A stretch of DNA of 64,000 nt from CAVUDO01 sp963740255 (GCA_963740255.1 CAVUDO010000002.1:558001-622000); one strand, 5' to 3'; shown: positions 25,855 through 34,873, counted from the first letter of the stretch. The notes: a model not told the origin generated them from the sequence alone. Numbers and translations are program-made.

Positions 25855-26960
25855 TGGCCGACCAGGCCCTGCGACGCGCGACCGGCCGCACCGGCCGCCG
25901 AATTCTGGTGATCCTGATAGCCGTCGGCGCGGTGATGGCACTGCTCTGCATGGGATTCGCTCCGTCGGTCTTCACCTCGATCGCCGAGCAGGCCAAGACC
26001 ACAGCTCGGTTCGGCGCGAGCGCCTGCGGGGGAGCGGGCCTGGCGGTGACCGGCGGGACCACCATCGAAGGCCTGAATGCCGAACAACTCCGCAACGCAT
26101 CGGTCATCGTCGGCGTCGGGCGGCAGATGAACGTGCCGGCCCGGGGTTGGGTGATCGCCGTTGCGACCGCGATGCAGGAGAGCACACTGCACAACTACGA
26201 CGTCGCGGTCGACCACGACTCGCTGGGCCTGTTCCAGCAGCGGCCTAGTTCGGGCTGGGGGACCCGGGCGCAGATCCTCGATCCGAGATACTCGAGCAGC
26301 AAGTTCTACGAGAAGCTGATGCGCGTCCCGGGCTGGCAACGGATGCGGCTGACGGATGCGGCGCAGGCCGTCCAGATCTCGGCCTACCCGGACCGGTACC
26401 AACGCTGGGAACCGTTCGCGACCATCCTGGTGAACCGCCTCACCAACGGAGCAGCGAACGGGGTAGCCGGAACTGCGGGTGACCCCGTGCGGTGCGCGGC
26501 GCCGGGCCAGGTGAGCGCCGCAGGATGGACGGTCCCGTCGCCGGGCCTGGTGGGAAGTGGCTTCCGTCCACCGGACCGGCCTAGCCACTACGGTGTGGAC
26601 GTCATCGCCGGCCGCGGCACCCTGATCCGGGCCGCCGCGGCGGGGATCGTGATCACCTCCCTGTGCAACGCCAGCTCCGGCAGTTGCGACCAGGACGGCA
26701 GTCCCGCGGTCATGGGGTGCGGATGGTACGTCGAGATCGCTCACGGCGGGGGGCTGTCGACGCGCTACTGCCACATGGTCCGGCGGCCGGCGGCGGTGGT
26801 GGGGCAGCGGGTCACCGCGGGCGAGGCCATCGGCCATGTCGGCTCCAGCGGCAACTCCTCCGGTCCGCACCTGCACTACGAGACGCGCGTGAACGGCGTG
26901 GCGGTCGATCCCGTCCCGTTCATGGCCGCACGTGGTGCGCCTCTGGGCAGCGTGGCCTGA
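25854..26960 (+). CDS. Peptidoglycan hydrolase: lysozyme-like domain plus M23 endopeptidase
   Basis: A 368-residue protein with one transmembrane helix near residues 18-40. A lytic-transglycosylase-like region (about 80-190) has VIAVATAMQESTLHN with a candidate catalytic Glu, then DHDSLGLFQQRPSSGWG. A C-terminal LytM/M23 metallopeptidase domain has SHYGVDV (zinc ligands His and Asp) near 244 and HLHYE near 339. It is the last gene of the secretion-like operon. Two cell-wall-cutting activities in one protein suit a VirB1-like role, opening peptidoglycan for the apparatus. Zinc residues look intact. Confidence 0.88.
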   Translation: MADQALRRATGRTGRRILVILIAVGAVMALLCMGFAPSVFTSIAEQAKTTARFGASACGGAGLAVTGGTTIEGLNAEQLRNASVIVGVGRQMNVPARGWVIAVATAMQESTLHNYDVAVDHDSLGLFQQRPSSGWGTRAQILDPRYSSSKFYEKLMRVPGWQRMRLTDAAQAVQISAYPDRYQRWEPFATILVNRLTNGAANGVAGTAGDPVRCAAPGQVSAAGWTVPSPGLVGSGFRPPDRPSHYGVDVIAGRGTLIRAAAAGIVITSLCNASSGSCDQDGSPAVMGCGWYVEIAHGGGLSTRYCHMVRRPAAVVGQRVTAGEAIGHVGSSGNSSGPHLHYETRVNGVAVDPVPFMAARGAPLGSVA

Positions 26961-26979
26961 GACGCCCGGCGGTCCTCGT

Positions 26980-27384
26980 TCAGGAGAAGAGCGAGGCGGG
27001 GTCGTCCCCACCCACCGGCTGACGAGGAGCCCCCGTTCCTTGTCGGAAGCGAAGCGCGTCACGCAGGGCGGCCAGGCTGTCTACGAGTGGTACGGCGTGT
27101 GCCTCCAGGTGGCGAGCGGACGCCGCGATCAGGCCGTCGAGAGCAGCGACCAGCGTGCCCGCCTCGTCCAGGTCGTGGGGTGAGGTGGTCGACAGGTCGC
27201 CGTCCGCGGCCAGGCCCAGCCGTTCGGCCGCCGCTCCGATCAGCATCGCCGCTGCCCGGCCTATCACGTCGGCGGCCGGCATCTGGGACAGGTCGGGTCC
27301 GGGGTTGTCGAGCCGTTCGCCGTCTGGATCGGAGTCGCCGCCGGCGGCCGACAGGTCGGAGGGGGTGGGATGATGATCGGTCAC
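26980..27384 (-). CDS. DUF1844 family protein
   Basis: A 134-residue acidic protein of unknown function. Its conserved core is MPAADVIGRAAAMLIGAA followed by ERLGLA, and a second helix DLDEAGTLVAALDGLI. The family is typically found beside infC in actinobacteria, as here, read divergently. The GTG at 27384 gives the usual short start. The longer open frame toward 27519 has no support. It is convergent with the M23 peptidase gene, with only 19 nt between their ends. Confidence 0.82.
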   Translation of the reverse strand: MTDHHPTPSDLSAAGGDSDPDGERLDNPGPDLSQMPAADVIGRAAAMLIGAAAERLGLAADGDLSTTSPHDLDEAGTLVAALDGLIAASARHLEAHAVPLVDSLAALRDALRFRQGTGAPRQPVGGDDPASLFS

Positions 27385-27513
27385 CCCTGGTACTCTTACA
27401 GACCGACCAGCCATTCGCCGTAGCGGGTGGCGCCGAAGAGGAGCCCGCTCCCACCCGCGCAGCCGTCGCCGGCGGCCGGGTCCGGTCACCGCCGGTCTCA
27501 CGACTGGCGCTTG

Positions 27514-27525
27514 CGACAAATGTCG
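27514..27525. promoter_or_regulatory. Perfect 12-bp palindrome in the infC leader region
   Basis: CGACAAATGTCG-type symmetry (CGACA-AA-TGTCG) lies between the divergent DUF1844 gene and infC. It could be an operator. No known regulator was matched. Confidence 0.3.
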
Positions 27526-27546
27526 TCGTGAGTTGACCGGTCGAGT

Positions 27547-27574
27547 GGGCCCTGAGAGTCATCTCTCAGGGCCC
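27547..27574 (+). terminator. Strong hairpin in the infC leader, possible attenuator
   Basis: GGGCCCTGAGAG and CTCTCAGGGCCC form a perfect 12-bp stem around a TCAT loop, 95 nt before infC. It is followed by GTCGTTGTGTGGG rather than a T-run. Being inside the leader of the infC-rpmI-rplT operon, it could act as a transcription attenuator controlled by a ribosomal product; this is inference. Confidence 0.6.
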
Positions 27575-27669
27575 GTCGTTGTGTGGGCTTCTCGGAGGTC
27601 GTCGACGTCAGTCCGCGAGTGCGGGGCGCCGGCGGGTCGTAGGCCAACGAGTCCGTCCGAGGAGGTCCC

Positions 27670-28239
27670 ATCAGCGTCGAGCTGCGTGTGAACGACCAGA
27701 TCCGTGTCCGGGAAGTACGTCTCGTCGGTCCGGAGGGCGAGCAGGTCGGCATCGTGCCGATTGCCGAGGCCCTGCGGCTGGCCCAGGACACCGATCTCGA
27801 TCTGGTCGAGGTTGCGCCCACTGCGCGGCCGCCGGTCTGCAAGCTCATGGACTATGGCAAGTTCAAGTACGAGAGCGCGCAGAAGGCGCGGGAGGCTCGG
27901 CGTAACCAGAGTCTCACCGTGATCAAGGAGATGAAGCTCCGGCCGAAGATCGACCCGCACGACTACGCGACCAAGAAGGGGCACGTCGTCCGGTTCCTCA
28001 AGGCCGGCGACAAGGTGAAGGTCACGATCATGTTCCGCGGTCGTGAGCAGAGCCGGCCCGAGCTCGGGTTCCGCCTGCTCAAGCGTCTTGCCGACGAAGT
28101 GGCCGACCTGGGCCTGGTGGAGTCGGCGCCGCGTCAGGACGGTCGCAACATGATTATGGTCATCGCACCCCACCGTGCGCTCAAGACAGCCGGACGGCCC
28201 GCGCCCGATCAGGAGTACCCGGCGGCCGCGGACGCATAA
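27670..28239 (+). CDS. infC: Translation initiation factor IF-3
   Basis: Binds the 30S subunit and controls start-codon and initiator tRNA selection. Family sequence includes RVNDQIRVREVRLVGPEGEQ, APTARPPVCKLMDYGKFKYE and the C-terminal KEMKLRPKIDPHDY and FRGREQSRPELG. The first GTG (27688) would truncate the N terminus. An in-frame ATC at 27670 lies 3-4 nt after AGGAGGT and gives the family-typical start (SVELRVNDQI). A non-AUG start is the known basis of IF-3 self-control, so ATC is the likely start, giving 189 residues. It heads infC-rpmI-rplT. Confidence 0.9.
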   Translation: MSVELRVNDQIRVREVRLVGPEGEQVGIVPIAEALRLAQDTDLDLVEVAPTARPPVCKLMDYGKFKYESAQKAREARRNQSLTVIKEMKLRPKIDPHDYATKKGHVVRFLKAGDKVKVTIMFRGREQSRPELGFRLLKRLADEVADLGLVESAPRQDGRNMIMVIAPHRALKTAGRPAPDQEYPAAADA

Positions 28240-28307
28240 GCACGTACCGGGAACTCGCGGGACCTCAGTGGTCCCGCCAGTCCGGTACGCCTCGAGAAGA
28301 AGGAACC

Positions 28308-28502
28308 ATGCCGAAGAACAAGACCCACAAGGGCACCGCGAAGCGGGTACGCGTGACTGGCAGCGGCAAACTGCTCCGCCAGAAGGCGGGCCGGCGGCAC
28401 CTGCTGGAGCACAAGCCGTCGACCCTCACCCGGCGACTGGACGGCACCACGGAGATCGCACCTGCGGACGTCAAGCGCGTGAAACGCCTGCTCGGCCGAT
28501 AG
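28308..28502 (+). CDS. rpmI: 50S ribosomal protein L35
   Basis: A 64-residue basic ribosomal protein. MPKNKTHKGTAKRVRVTGSG and the following KLLRQKAGRRHLLEHK match the L35 family over full length. AGAAGGA precedes the ATG. It lies in the standard order between infC and rplT. Confidence 0.96.
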   Translation: MPKNKTHKGTAKRVRVTGSGKLLRQKAGRRHLLEHKPSTLTRRLDGTTEIAPADVKRVKRLLGR

Positions 28503-28605
28503 GTCCGAGCGCCATCCCGAACGGGCGCCACGTAACGCCCGGACAACGACCACAGATCGCCGCCGGCCCGGCCCGCGGTGACCTCACGAGAGAACAGGTG
28601 TACCC

Positions 28606-28977
28606 GTGGCACGCGTGAAGCGGGCGCTCAACGCCCAGAAGAAGCGCAGGACCACCCTGGAGGCCGCCAAGGGTTACCGCGGCCAGCGTTCGCGGCTCTA
28701 CCGCAAGGCTAAGGAGCAGCTCCTCCACTCCGCGACCTATGCCTACCGCGACCGCAAGGCCCGCAAGGGCGACTTCCGGCAGCTGTGGATCACCCGCATC
28801 AACGCGGCGGCCCGACTCAACGGCATGACGTACAACCGGTTCATCCAGGGCCTGCGTCTGGCCGGAGTGGACGTGGACCGCAAGGTCCTCGCCGATCTCG
28901 CCGTCAACGACGCCGGCGCGTTCGCCGCGCTTGTCGTCGTGGCCAAGAGCGCTGTACCCGCGGAGGGCGCGGCCTGA
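28606..28977 (+). CDS. rplT: 50S ribosomal protein L20
   Basis: A 123-residue protein that binds 23S rRNA early in 50S assembly. Family sequence includes MARVKRALNAQKKRRTTLEA, AKGYRGQRSRLYRKAKEQ and RQLWITRINAAARLNGMTYN. GAGAGAACAGG precedes the start; the protein begins at the GTG at 28606. In some bacteria L20 represses its own operon through the leader. Whether that happens here cannot be seen. Confidence 0.96.
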   Translation: MARVKRALNAQKKRRTTLEAAKGYRGQRSRLYRKAKEQLLHSATYAYRDRKARKGDFRQLWITRINAAARLNGMTYNRFIQGLRLAGVDVDRKVLADLAVNDAGAFAALVVVAKSAVPAEGAA

Positions 28978-29057
28978 CCGGCGGGGTCGGCGGCATCGTT
29001 CCGGCGCGACCCGGGGAGGTTCCGCTCTTCACCGAGCGGACACCCCGGGTCGTCGCT

Positions 29058-29885
29058 GTGCGGCAGCTGACCCGTCGGGCCCACCGGGACGCACGGCGGC
29101 AGTTCCTGGCTGAGGGCCCCCAGGCGGTCCGGGAAGCGTTGGAACTCCGGTCTGGGTCCGGTGGGGCAGTCGAGTCGTTGTTCGTGAGCCCGACTGCGCT
29201 GGAACGCCACGGCGACCTGGTCGAGGCTGCCGCAGGCCAGGGCATACCGGTCCATCAGGTGACCGAGCAGGGGATGGCCGGCCTTTCCGAAACCGTCACA
29301 CCGCAGGGGATCGTGGCGGTCTGCGGCTTCGTCGACGTGGCGTTGGATGAGGTTCTGGGATCGGCGCCGCGGCTGATCGCCGTACTGGCCGAGGTCCGAG
29401 ACCCGGGCAACGCGGGCACGATCCTGCGGACCGCGGATGCCGCCGGAGCCGATGCGGTGGTCTTCACCGACGCCAGCGTCGACCCCTACAACGGCAAGTG
29501 CGTGCGTGCGTCGGCCGGGAGCCTTTTCCACCCCGCGGTCGTCCGCGGTGGCGAGGCAGGCGACCTGCTCGACGCGCTGCGCGGTGCCGGCCTGCGCGTG
29601 CTGGCCACCGACGGGCAGGCTGAGACCGACCTGGACGAGCTGGCCGACAGCGGTGCGTTGACCCTTCCGACTGCCTGGTTGTTCGGCAACGAAGCCCACG
29701 GCCTGCCCGGCTTCCTTGCCACCCACGCCGATTCCCGGGTCCGCATACCGCTCTACGGCAACGCGGAGAGTCTCAACCTCGCCGCCGCCGCCGCGGTGTG
29801 CCTGTACGCCTCGGCCCGCGCCCTGCGGCCCGACGACCCGCGGGGCGCAGAAGGTCCGCAGCGGAAACCCGGTCTGGGCGCGTGA
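29058..29885 (+). CDS. TrmH/SpoU-family rRNA or tRNA 2'-O-methyltransferase
   Basis: A SAM-dependent 2'-O-ribose methyltransferase with the knotted SPOUT fold. Motif 1 is RDPGNAGTILRTADAAGADA, motif 2 is WLFGNEAHGLP and motif 3 is IPLYGNAESLNLAAAAAVCLY. The N-terminal substrate-binding part contains FLAEGPQAVREAL. The start is uncertain. The GTG at 29058 is the first canonical start near the conserved region, but homology-like sequence (TPRVVAV) extends upstream to about 29040. A CTG at 28974 overlapping the rplT stop is the alternative. It lies between rplT and pheS, the common actinobacterial order. Confidence 0.88.
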   Translation: MRQLTRRAHRDARRQFLAEGPQAVREALELRSGSGGAVESLFVSPTALERHGDLVEAAAGQGIPVHQVTEQGMAGLSETVTPQGIVAVCGFVDVALDEVLGSAPRLIAVLAEVRDPGNAGTILRTADAAGADAVVFTDASVDPYNGKCVRASAGSLFHPAVVRGGEAGDLLDALRGAGLRVLATDGQAETDLDELADSGALTLPTAWLFGNEAHGLPGFLATHADSRVRIPLYGNAESLNLAAAAAVCLYASARALRPDDPRGAEGPQRKPGLGA

Positions 29886-29971
29886 CCGGGTCGTCTTAGA
29901 CTGCGGAGATCGGGCCGGCGCCTTGCGAAGGCGTCCTGCCGTGTCGTGATTTGAGGACGGAACCTCCCCGT

Positions 29972-31042
29972 ATGTCTGGACCGAACGACCCGTACGACCC
30001 GAAGCAAGTGGCACTCCTCGGCTCCGAGGCGCTCGCGGAGGCCGTCGCCTTGGCTGAGAAGGCGTTCGCCGAAGCGGCGGGCCCGGATGCGCTGCGGGCG
30101 GCTCGACCCGCGCACCTCGGAGACCGTGCGCCCGTGTCGTTGGCCCGGCGCGAGCTCGGTGCGCTGCCTCCGCAGGCTCGGGCCACGGCTGGGAGGCACG
30201 TCAACGAGGCGAGGGCGGCCATCGAGGCGGCGTACGACGAGCGACAGGTGGCGCTGGCGGCCGAGCGCGATGCGCGCGTGCTCCGGGACGAGAAGGTGGA
30301 CGTGACCCTGCCGTGGGACCGTCGTCCCCGCGGCGCCCGGCACCCGCTGTCCACCCTGTCCGAGCGCGTCGCCGACCTGTTCGTCGGGATGGGCTACGAG
30401 ATCGTCGAGGGTCCCGAGGTCGAGGCCGAATGGCTGAACTTCGACGCGTTGAACATGGCGCCCGACCATCCGGCCCGGACGATGATGGACACGTTCTTTC
30501 TCCAGCCGGCCGATGGTGGGCTCGTGTTGCGCACGCACACGTCTCCCGTCCAGGCGCGGGTGATGCTGGCACGCCGCACGCCGCCGATCTACGTCGCCTG
30601 CCCCGGACGGGTCTTCCGCACCGACGAGCTCGACGCCACCCATACCCCGGTGTTCAGCCAGGTGGAGGGGCTGGCAGTGGACAAGGGCATCACGATGGCG
30701 CACCTCCGCGGCACCCTCGACCACTTCGCCCGTGCGATGTTCGGTGCGGAGGCGCGTACGCGCTGGCGGCCGTCCTACTTCCCGTTCACCGAGCCGTCCG
30801 CGGAGTTCGACGTGTGGTTCCCCCACGCCAAGGGCGGGCCACGGTGGATCGAATGGGGAGGGTGCGGGATGGTCAACCCGCGGGTGCTCATCGCGTGTGG
30901 CATCGACCCTGACGTCTACACCGGATTCGCGTTCGGAATGGGGTTGGAGCGGACGCTCCAGTTCCGGCACGAGGCCGCCGACATGCGGGACATGGTCGAG
31001 GGCGACGTGCGGTTCTCCCGCGCGTTCGGAACGGAGGCCTGA
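29972..31042 (+). CDS. pheS: Phenylalanyl-tRNA synthetase alpha subunit
   Basis: Catalytic class II subunit of the alpha2-beta2 enzyme, 356 residues. An N-terminal coiled-coil tRNA-binding arm (about 1-110) leads to motif 1 near HPLSTLSERVADLF. Motif 2 is in PGRVFRTDELDATHTPVFSQ and motif 3 in GFAFGMGLERTLQFRHEAAD. The WIEWGGCGMVNPRVL stretch is typical. The ATG at 29972 is chosen over an in-frame TTG at 29951. The stop overlaps the pheT ATG. Confidence 0.96.
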   Translation: MSGPNDPYDPKQVALLGSEALAEAVALAEKAFAEAAGPDALRAARPAHLGDRAPVSLARRELGALPPQARATAGRHVNEARAAIEAAYDERQVALAAERDARVLRDEKVDVTLPWDRRPRGARHPLSTLSERVADLFVGMGYEIVEGPEVEAEWLNFDALNMAPDHPARTMMDTFFLQPADGGLVLRTHTSPVQARVMLARRTPPIYVACPGRVFRTDELDATHTPVFSQVEGLAVDKGITMAHLRGTLDHFARAMFGAEARTRWRPSYFPFTEPSAEFDVWFPHAKGGPRWIEWGGCGMVNPRVLIACGIDPDVYTGFAFGMGLERTLQFRHEAADMRDMVEGDVRFSRAFGTEA

Positions 31043-33546
31043 TGCGCGCGCCGGTCTCGTGGCTACGGGAGTACGCGGACCTTCCTGAACTGCCGACAGC
31101 CGAACTGATCCCACAGGTCGATGCGGCGTTCGTCCGGGTCGGGCTCGAAGTCGAGGCGGTGCATCGGCTGGGTGAGGGCCTGACCGGTCCGCTCGTCGTG
31201 GGCGAAGTGGTCGAGGTGGCCGACCTCGCCGGCTTCAAGAAGCCGATCCGCCACTGTCTCGTAGACGTCGGTATGCACAATGTCGACGGTGTGCCGCGGA
31301 GCATCGTGTGCGGCGCGACGAACTTCTCGGTCGGCGATATGGTCGCGGTGGCGTTGCCCGGGGCCGTGCTGCCTGGGGATTTCGTGATCGCGGCGCGGAC
31401 GACCTACGGGCATCTGTCCGACGGCATGATCTGCTCCGCGCGCGAACTCGGGCTGGGCGAGGACCACGCCGGCATCATCGTGCTGCCGCGTAGCGGGCTG
31501 TCCGGTGCTGCTGGTCCGGGTACTGACGCGGTCGAACTGCTCGGGCTTGGGGATGTGGTGTTCGAGCTGGCGATCACGCCCGACCGCGGCTACTGCTTCT
31601 CGCTCCGCGGACTCGCGCGGGAGCTGGCGCTGGGACTCGACGTCGCCTTCCGCGACCCAGGCGCCGTCGAGTCGCCCGCTCCGACGACGGAGCCGCCACA
31701 CGGGGTGCGGGTCGACGACCCGATCGGATGCGACCGTTTCGTCGCGCGCGCCGTGCGCGACATCGATCCTGCCGCGCCGACTCCGCTCTGGATGGGCCGG
31801 CGGCTGATGCTCGCCGGCCAGCGGTCCATTTCGCTCGCTGTCGATGTGACGAACTACGTCATGCTCCAGCTGGGGCAGCCGATGCACGCGTTCGACCGGG
31901 CGCGGCTGACCGGGTCCATCGTGGTGCGCCGGGCTGTCGCCGGTGAACGCCTGGTGACGCTCGACGGCGTGGACCGCGCGGTCGACCCGGAGGATCTGCT
32001 GATAACCGACGACACCGGGCCGATCGGGCTGGCCGCGGTGATGGGGGGTCGCACGACCGAGGTGGGTGCGACGACGACCGACGTGTTGATCGAGTGCGCC
32101 CGTTGGGACCCGGTTTCGGTGGCCCGGACTGTTCGCCGTCACAAGCTGCCCAGCGAAGCGTCGAGACGTTTCGAGCGCGGCGTGGATCCTGAGATGGCGC
32201 CTGTCGCCGCGGAGCTGGCCGTCCGCCTGTTGGTCGAGTATGGTGGCGGTGTCGCCGACCCGAGGGTCCTGGACTTCAGCGCGCGCAAGGCCCGGGAACC
32301 GATCATGCTGCCGCTCGACTTGCCGGCCCGGGTGACTGGGGTGCAGTACGGCCGTTCCACAGTGGAACGGCGCCTCCGCGACGTGGGATCGGTGGTGACG
32401 TCCACCGAGCCCGATCAGCTCTGGGTGCTGCCCGCGAGTTGGCGTCCCGACCTGACCGACCCTGTCGACCTGGTCGAAGAGGTGGCCCGGCTGGAGGGTT
32501 ACGACGCCATCCCGTCCGTGTTGCCCGCGACGCCGCCGAGCCCCGGCCTCAACGCCGACCAAAGGCGCCGCCGGTCGGTGTCCCGCGCATTGGCCGAGGC
32601 CGGGTATGTCGAGGTGCTGAGCTATCCGTTCGTGTCGGCGGAGATCCACGACACCTTCGGGCTGGCCGCCGACGATCCGCGCAGGATTGCCTGCCGCCTG
32701 GCCAACCCGCTCTCCGACGAACGCCCGGAGCTGCGGACGACCCTCCTGCCGGGCCTCGTCGATGTCCTCCAGCGCAACCTTGGACGGGGACAGCGCGACC
32801 TGGCGTTGTTCGAGATGGGGCTGGTGGTCCACCCCGACCCGTCGGCGGGCACTCCTCCACGGTTGGGCGTTGATCGGCGTCCGTCCGAGGAGGAACTCGC
32901 CGCCGTGTTCGCGGCCGTCCCGGAACAGCCGTGCCATGTCGCAGCCGTGCTCACCGGCGACCGTGACCCGTCCGGCTGGTGGGGCCCGGCCCGGCCGGCT
33001 GTCTGGGCCGATGCGGTGGAGGCGGCGCGTACGGTCGCTGCCGCCGCGGGGGTAGCGATCACGGTCGAGCAGACGGAGCGCGCTCCTTGGCACCCGGGGC
33101 GATGTGCGGCCCTGCTCGTGGACGGGCGGGTAGTGGGGCACGCTGGGGAACTGCACCCCCGGGTCGTCGCTGCCCTCGGCCTTCCGGCCAGGATCAGTGT
33201 GATGGAGTTCAACCTCGACGACTTGCCAGTTCCGTCCGTGGTGACGGCGCCGCGACTCTCGGCGTTCCCGCCAGCCATGCTCGACGTTGCGTTGGTGGTG
33301 GACGCAGACGTACCGTCAGCTGCCGTCCGCGACGCGGTGGTAGAGGGCGCGGGTGAGCTGCTGGAATCGGTACGCCTGTTCGACGTCTACGAGGGAGCCC
33401 AGGTCGGGCCCGGCCGGAAATCACTGGCCTACGCGCTCACTTTTCGCGCCCCGGACCGTACCCTCACCGTCGAAGAAAGCACAGCAGCCCGCGACGCCGC
33501 AATCGCAGAAGCCACCCGCTGTACCGGCGCGACGCTCCGTGTATGA
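31042..33546 (+). CDS. pheT: Phenylalanyl-tRNA synthetase beta subunit
   Basis: Structural, editing and tRNA-binding subunit, 834 residues, full length. The N-terminal MRAPVSWLREYADLP is followed by an OB-fold EMAP-like domain (about 40-150). The B3/B4 editing domain follows, and then the B5 region with PSEASRRFERGVDPE. The catalytic-like core has WRPDLTDPVDLVEEVARLEG. The C-terminal ferredoxin-like anticodon-binding domain ends LTFRAPDRTLTVEE. Translation is coupled to pheS. In many actinobacteria argC follows pheT directly; here 6.7 kb of insertion sequences and accessory genes intervene. Confidence 0.96.
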   Translation: MRAPVSWLREYADLPELPTAELIPQVDAAFVRVGLEVEAVHRLGEGLTGPLVVGEVVEVADLAGFKKPIRHCLVDVGMHNVDGVPRSIVCGATNFSVGDMVAVALPGAVLPGDFVIAARTTYGHLSDGMICSARELGLGEDHAGIIVLPRSGLSGAAGPGTDAVELLGLGDVVFELAITPDRGYCFSLRGLARELALGLDVAFRDPGAVESPAPTTEPPHGVRVDDPIGCDRFVARAVRDIDPAAPTPLWMGRRLMLAGQRSISLAVDVTNYVMLQLGQPMHAFDRARLTGSIVVRRAVAGERLVTLDGVDRAVDPEDLLITDDTGPIGLAAVMGGRTTEVGATTTDVLIECARWDPVSVARTVRRHKLPSEASRRFERGVDPEMAPVAAELAVRLLVEYGGGVADPRVLDFSARKAREPIMLPLDLPARVTGVQYGRSTVERRLRDVGSVVTSTEPDQLWVLPASWRPDLTDPVDLVEEVARLEGYDAIPSVLPATPPSPGLNADQRRRRSVSRALAEAGYVEVLSYPFVSAEIHDTFGLAADDPRRIACRLANPLSDERPELRTTLLPGLVDVLQRNLGRGQRDLALFEMGLVVHPDPSAGTPPRLGVDRRPSEEELAAVFAAVPEQPCHVAAVLTGDRDPSGWWGPARPAVWADAVEAARTVAAAAGVAITVEQTERAPWHPGRCAALLVDGRVVGHAGELHPRVVAALGLPARISVMEFNLDDLPVPSVVTAPRLSAFPPAMLDVALVVDADVPSAAVRDAVVEGAGELLESVRLFDVYEGAQVGPGRKSLAYALTFRAPDRTLTVEESTAARDAAIAEATRCTGATLRV

Positions 33547-33635
33547 CCGAATCACCGTGCATGATCGTCGGTACACGGCAAGACTGAACCGCCCCGGGTT
33601 TGGTAGGGACTTCCTTTCGAGGAAGGATCGAGTCC

Positions 33636-33953
33636 ATGCCGAAGCAGTATCCGAGAGAGGTCCGTGAGCGGGCGGTGCGCCTGGTGCGCGAGCATCGGGG
33701 GGAGTACGAGACGGAGTACGCGGCGATCCGGTCGATCGGCGCGAGGTGCGACATCGGGCCGGAGACGCTGCGTAAGTGGCTGCGTCAGGCCGAGGTCGAC
33801 GCGGGTGCGCGGCCGGGGGTGTCCACTGAGGAGGCTGTGGAGGTTCGCCGGCTCAAGCGTGAGAACGCTGAGTTGCGGCGGGCGAATGAGATCCTGAAGG
33901 CGGCTTCGGCTTTCTTCGCGGCCGAGCTCGACCGGCCACTGGCGCGCTCGTGA
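33636..33953 (+). CDS. IS3-family transposase OrfA (outer IS3)
   Basis: A 105-residue helix-turn-helix protein that binds the element ends. It begins MPKQYPREVRERAVRLVREH, with IGPETLRKWLRQAEVD as the recognition helix region. A leucine-zipper-like EVRRLKRENAELRRANEILK follows. GAGGAAGGA lies upstream of the ATG. It overlaps orfB by 4 nt. IS3 elements normally join OrfA and OrfB by -1 frameshifting; here the overlap (GTGA) would also allow reinitiation. Confidence 0.9.
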   Translation: MPKQYPREVRERAVRLVREHRGEYETEYAAIRSIGARCDIGPETLRKWLRQAEVDAGARPGVSTEEAVEVRRLKRENAELRRANEILKAASAFFAAELDRPLARS

Positions 33954-34873
33954 GGTTCATCGACGACCACAAGATGAGGTTCGGAGGGGTTGAGCCGATC
34001 TGCCGGGTGCTGACCGAGCACGACGTGTGGATCGCCCCGAGTACCTACTACGCGGCCAAGAAGCGGCCCCTCTCGGCGCGGGCGGTGCGCGACGCGGAAC
34101 TGGCCGGTCACATCGGGCGTATCCATGCCGCCAACTACGGCGTCTACGGTGCCCGCAAGGTGTGGCGTGAGCTGGCCCGTGAGGGCCACCCGGCGGCGCG
34201 GTGCACCGTGGAGCGGCTCATGGGCCAGTTGGGGCTTCGCGGTGTGGTCCGCGGCAAGAAGATCCGCACCACGGTGGCCGACCCCGGCCACGATCGGGCC
34301 ACCGACCGCCTCGACCGCAACTTCAACGCCGACCGTCCTAACCGGACCTGGGTAGCTGACTTCACCCACGTCGCGGCCTGGTGCGGCGTGGTCTACGTGG
34401 CCTTCGTCGTGGACTGCTTCTCCCGGGCCATCGTGGGCTGGTCGGCCGCGACGAACAAGGCCACCCCCTTGGTCCTCAACGCCCTGGACATGGGCCTGTG
34501 GCGACGAGACCGAGCCGGTCGAACCATCGAGAAAGGACTCATTCATCACTCCGACGCCGGCAGCCAATACACCAGCTTCCGGTTCACCACCCACCTGCTC
34601 GACGCGGGCATCGATGCCTCCATCGGCAGCGTCGGTGACGCCTAGGACAACGCCCTCATGGAGTCCACCATCGGTCTCTACAAGACCGAGCTGATCAAGC
34701 CCCGCGGCCCGTGGCGCACCCTGGCCGATGTCGAGCTGGCCACCGCCGAATGGGTCGACTGGTACAACCACAAACGGCTGCACTCCGCGATCGGACACCT
34801 CCCACCGGCCGAGTACGAAGCCACCTACCACGCCACGAACCAGCCCCACGAGGCGGCTGGAGCCAACACCTGA
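33950..34873 (+). pseudogene. IS3-family transposase OrfB with an in-frame stop
   Basis: An rve-type integrase core, split by TAG at 34643-34645. Before the stop come WVADFTHV (first catalytic Asp) and HHSDAGSQYTSFRF (second Asp). After it, in the same frame, DNALMESTIGLYKTELI supplies the catalytic Glu, and the protein ends at 34873. Family members usually read GDAYDNA here, so TAG replaces a Tyr codon by one base change. The stop separates the DD from the E, so this copy should be inactive unless read through. Confidence 0.9.
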
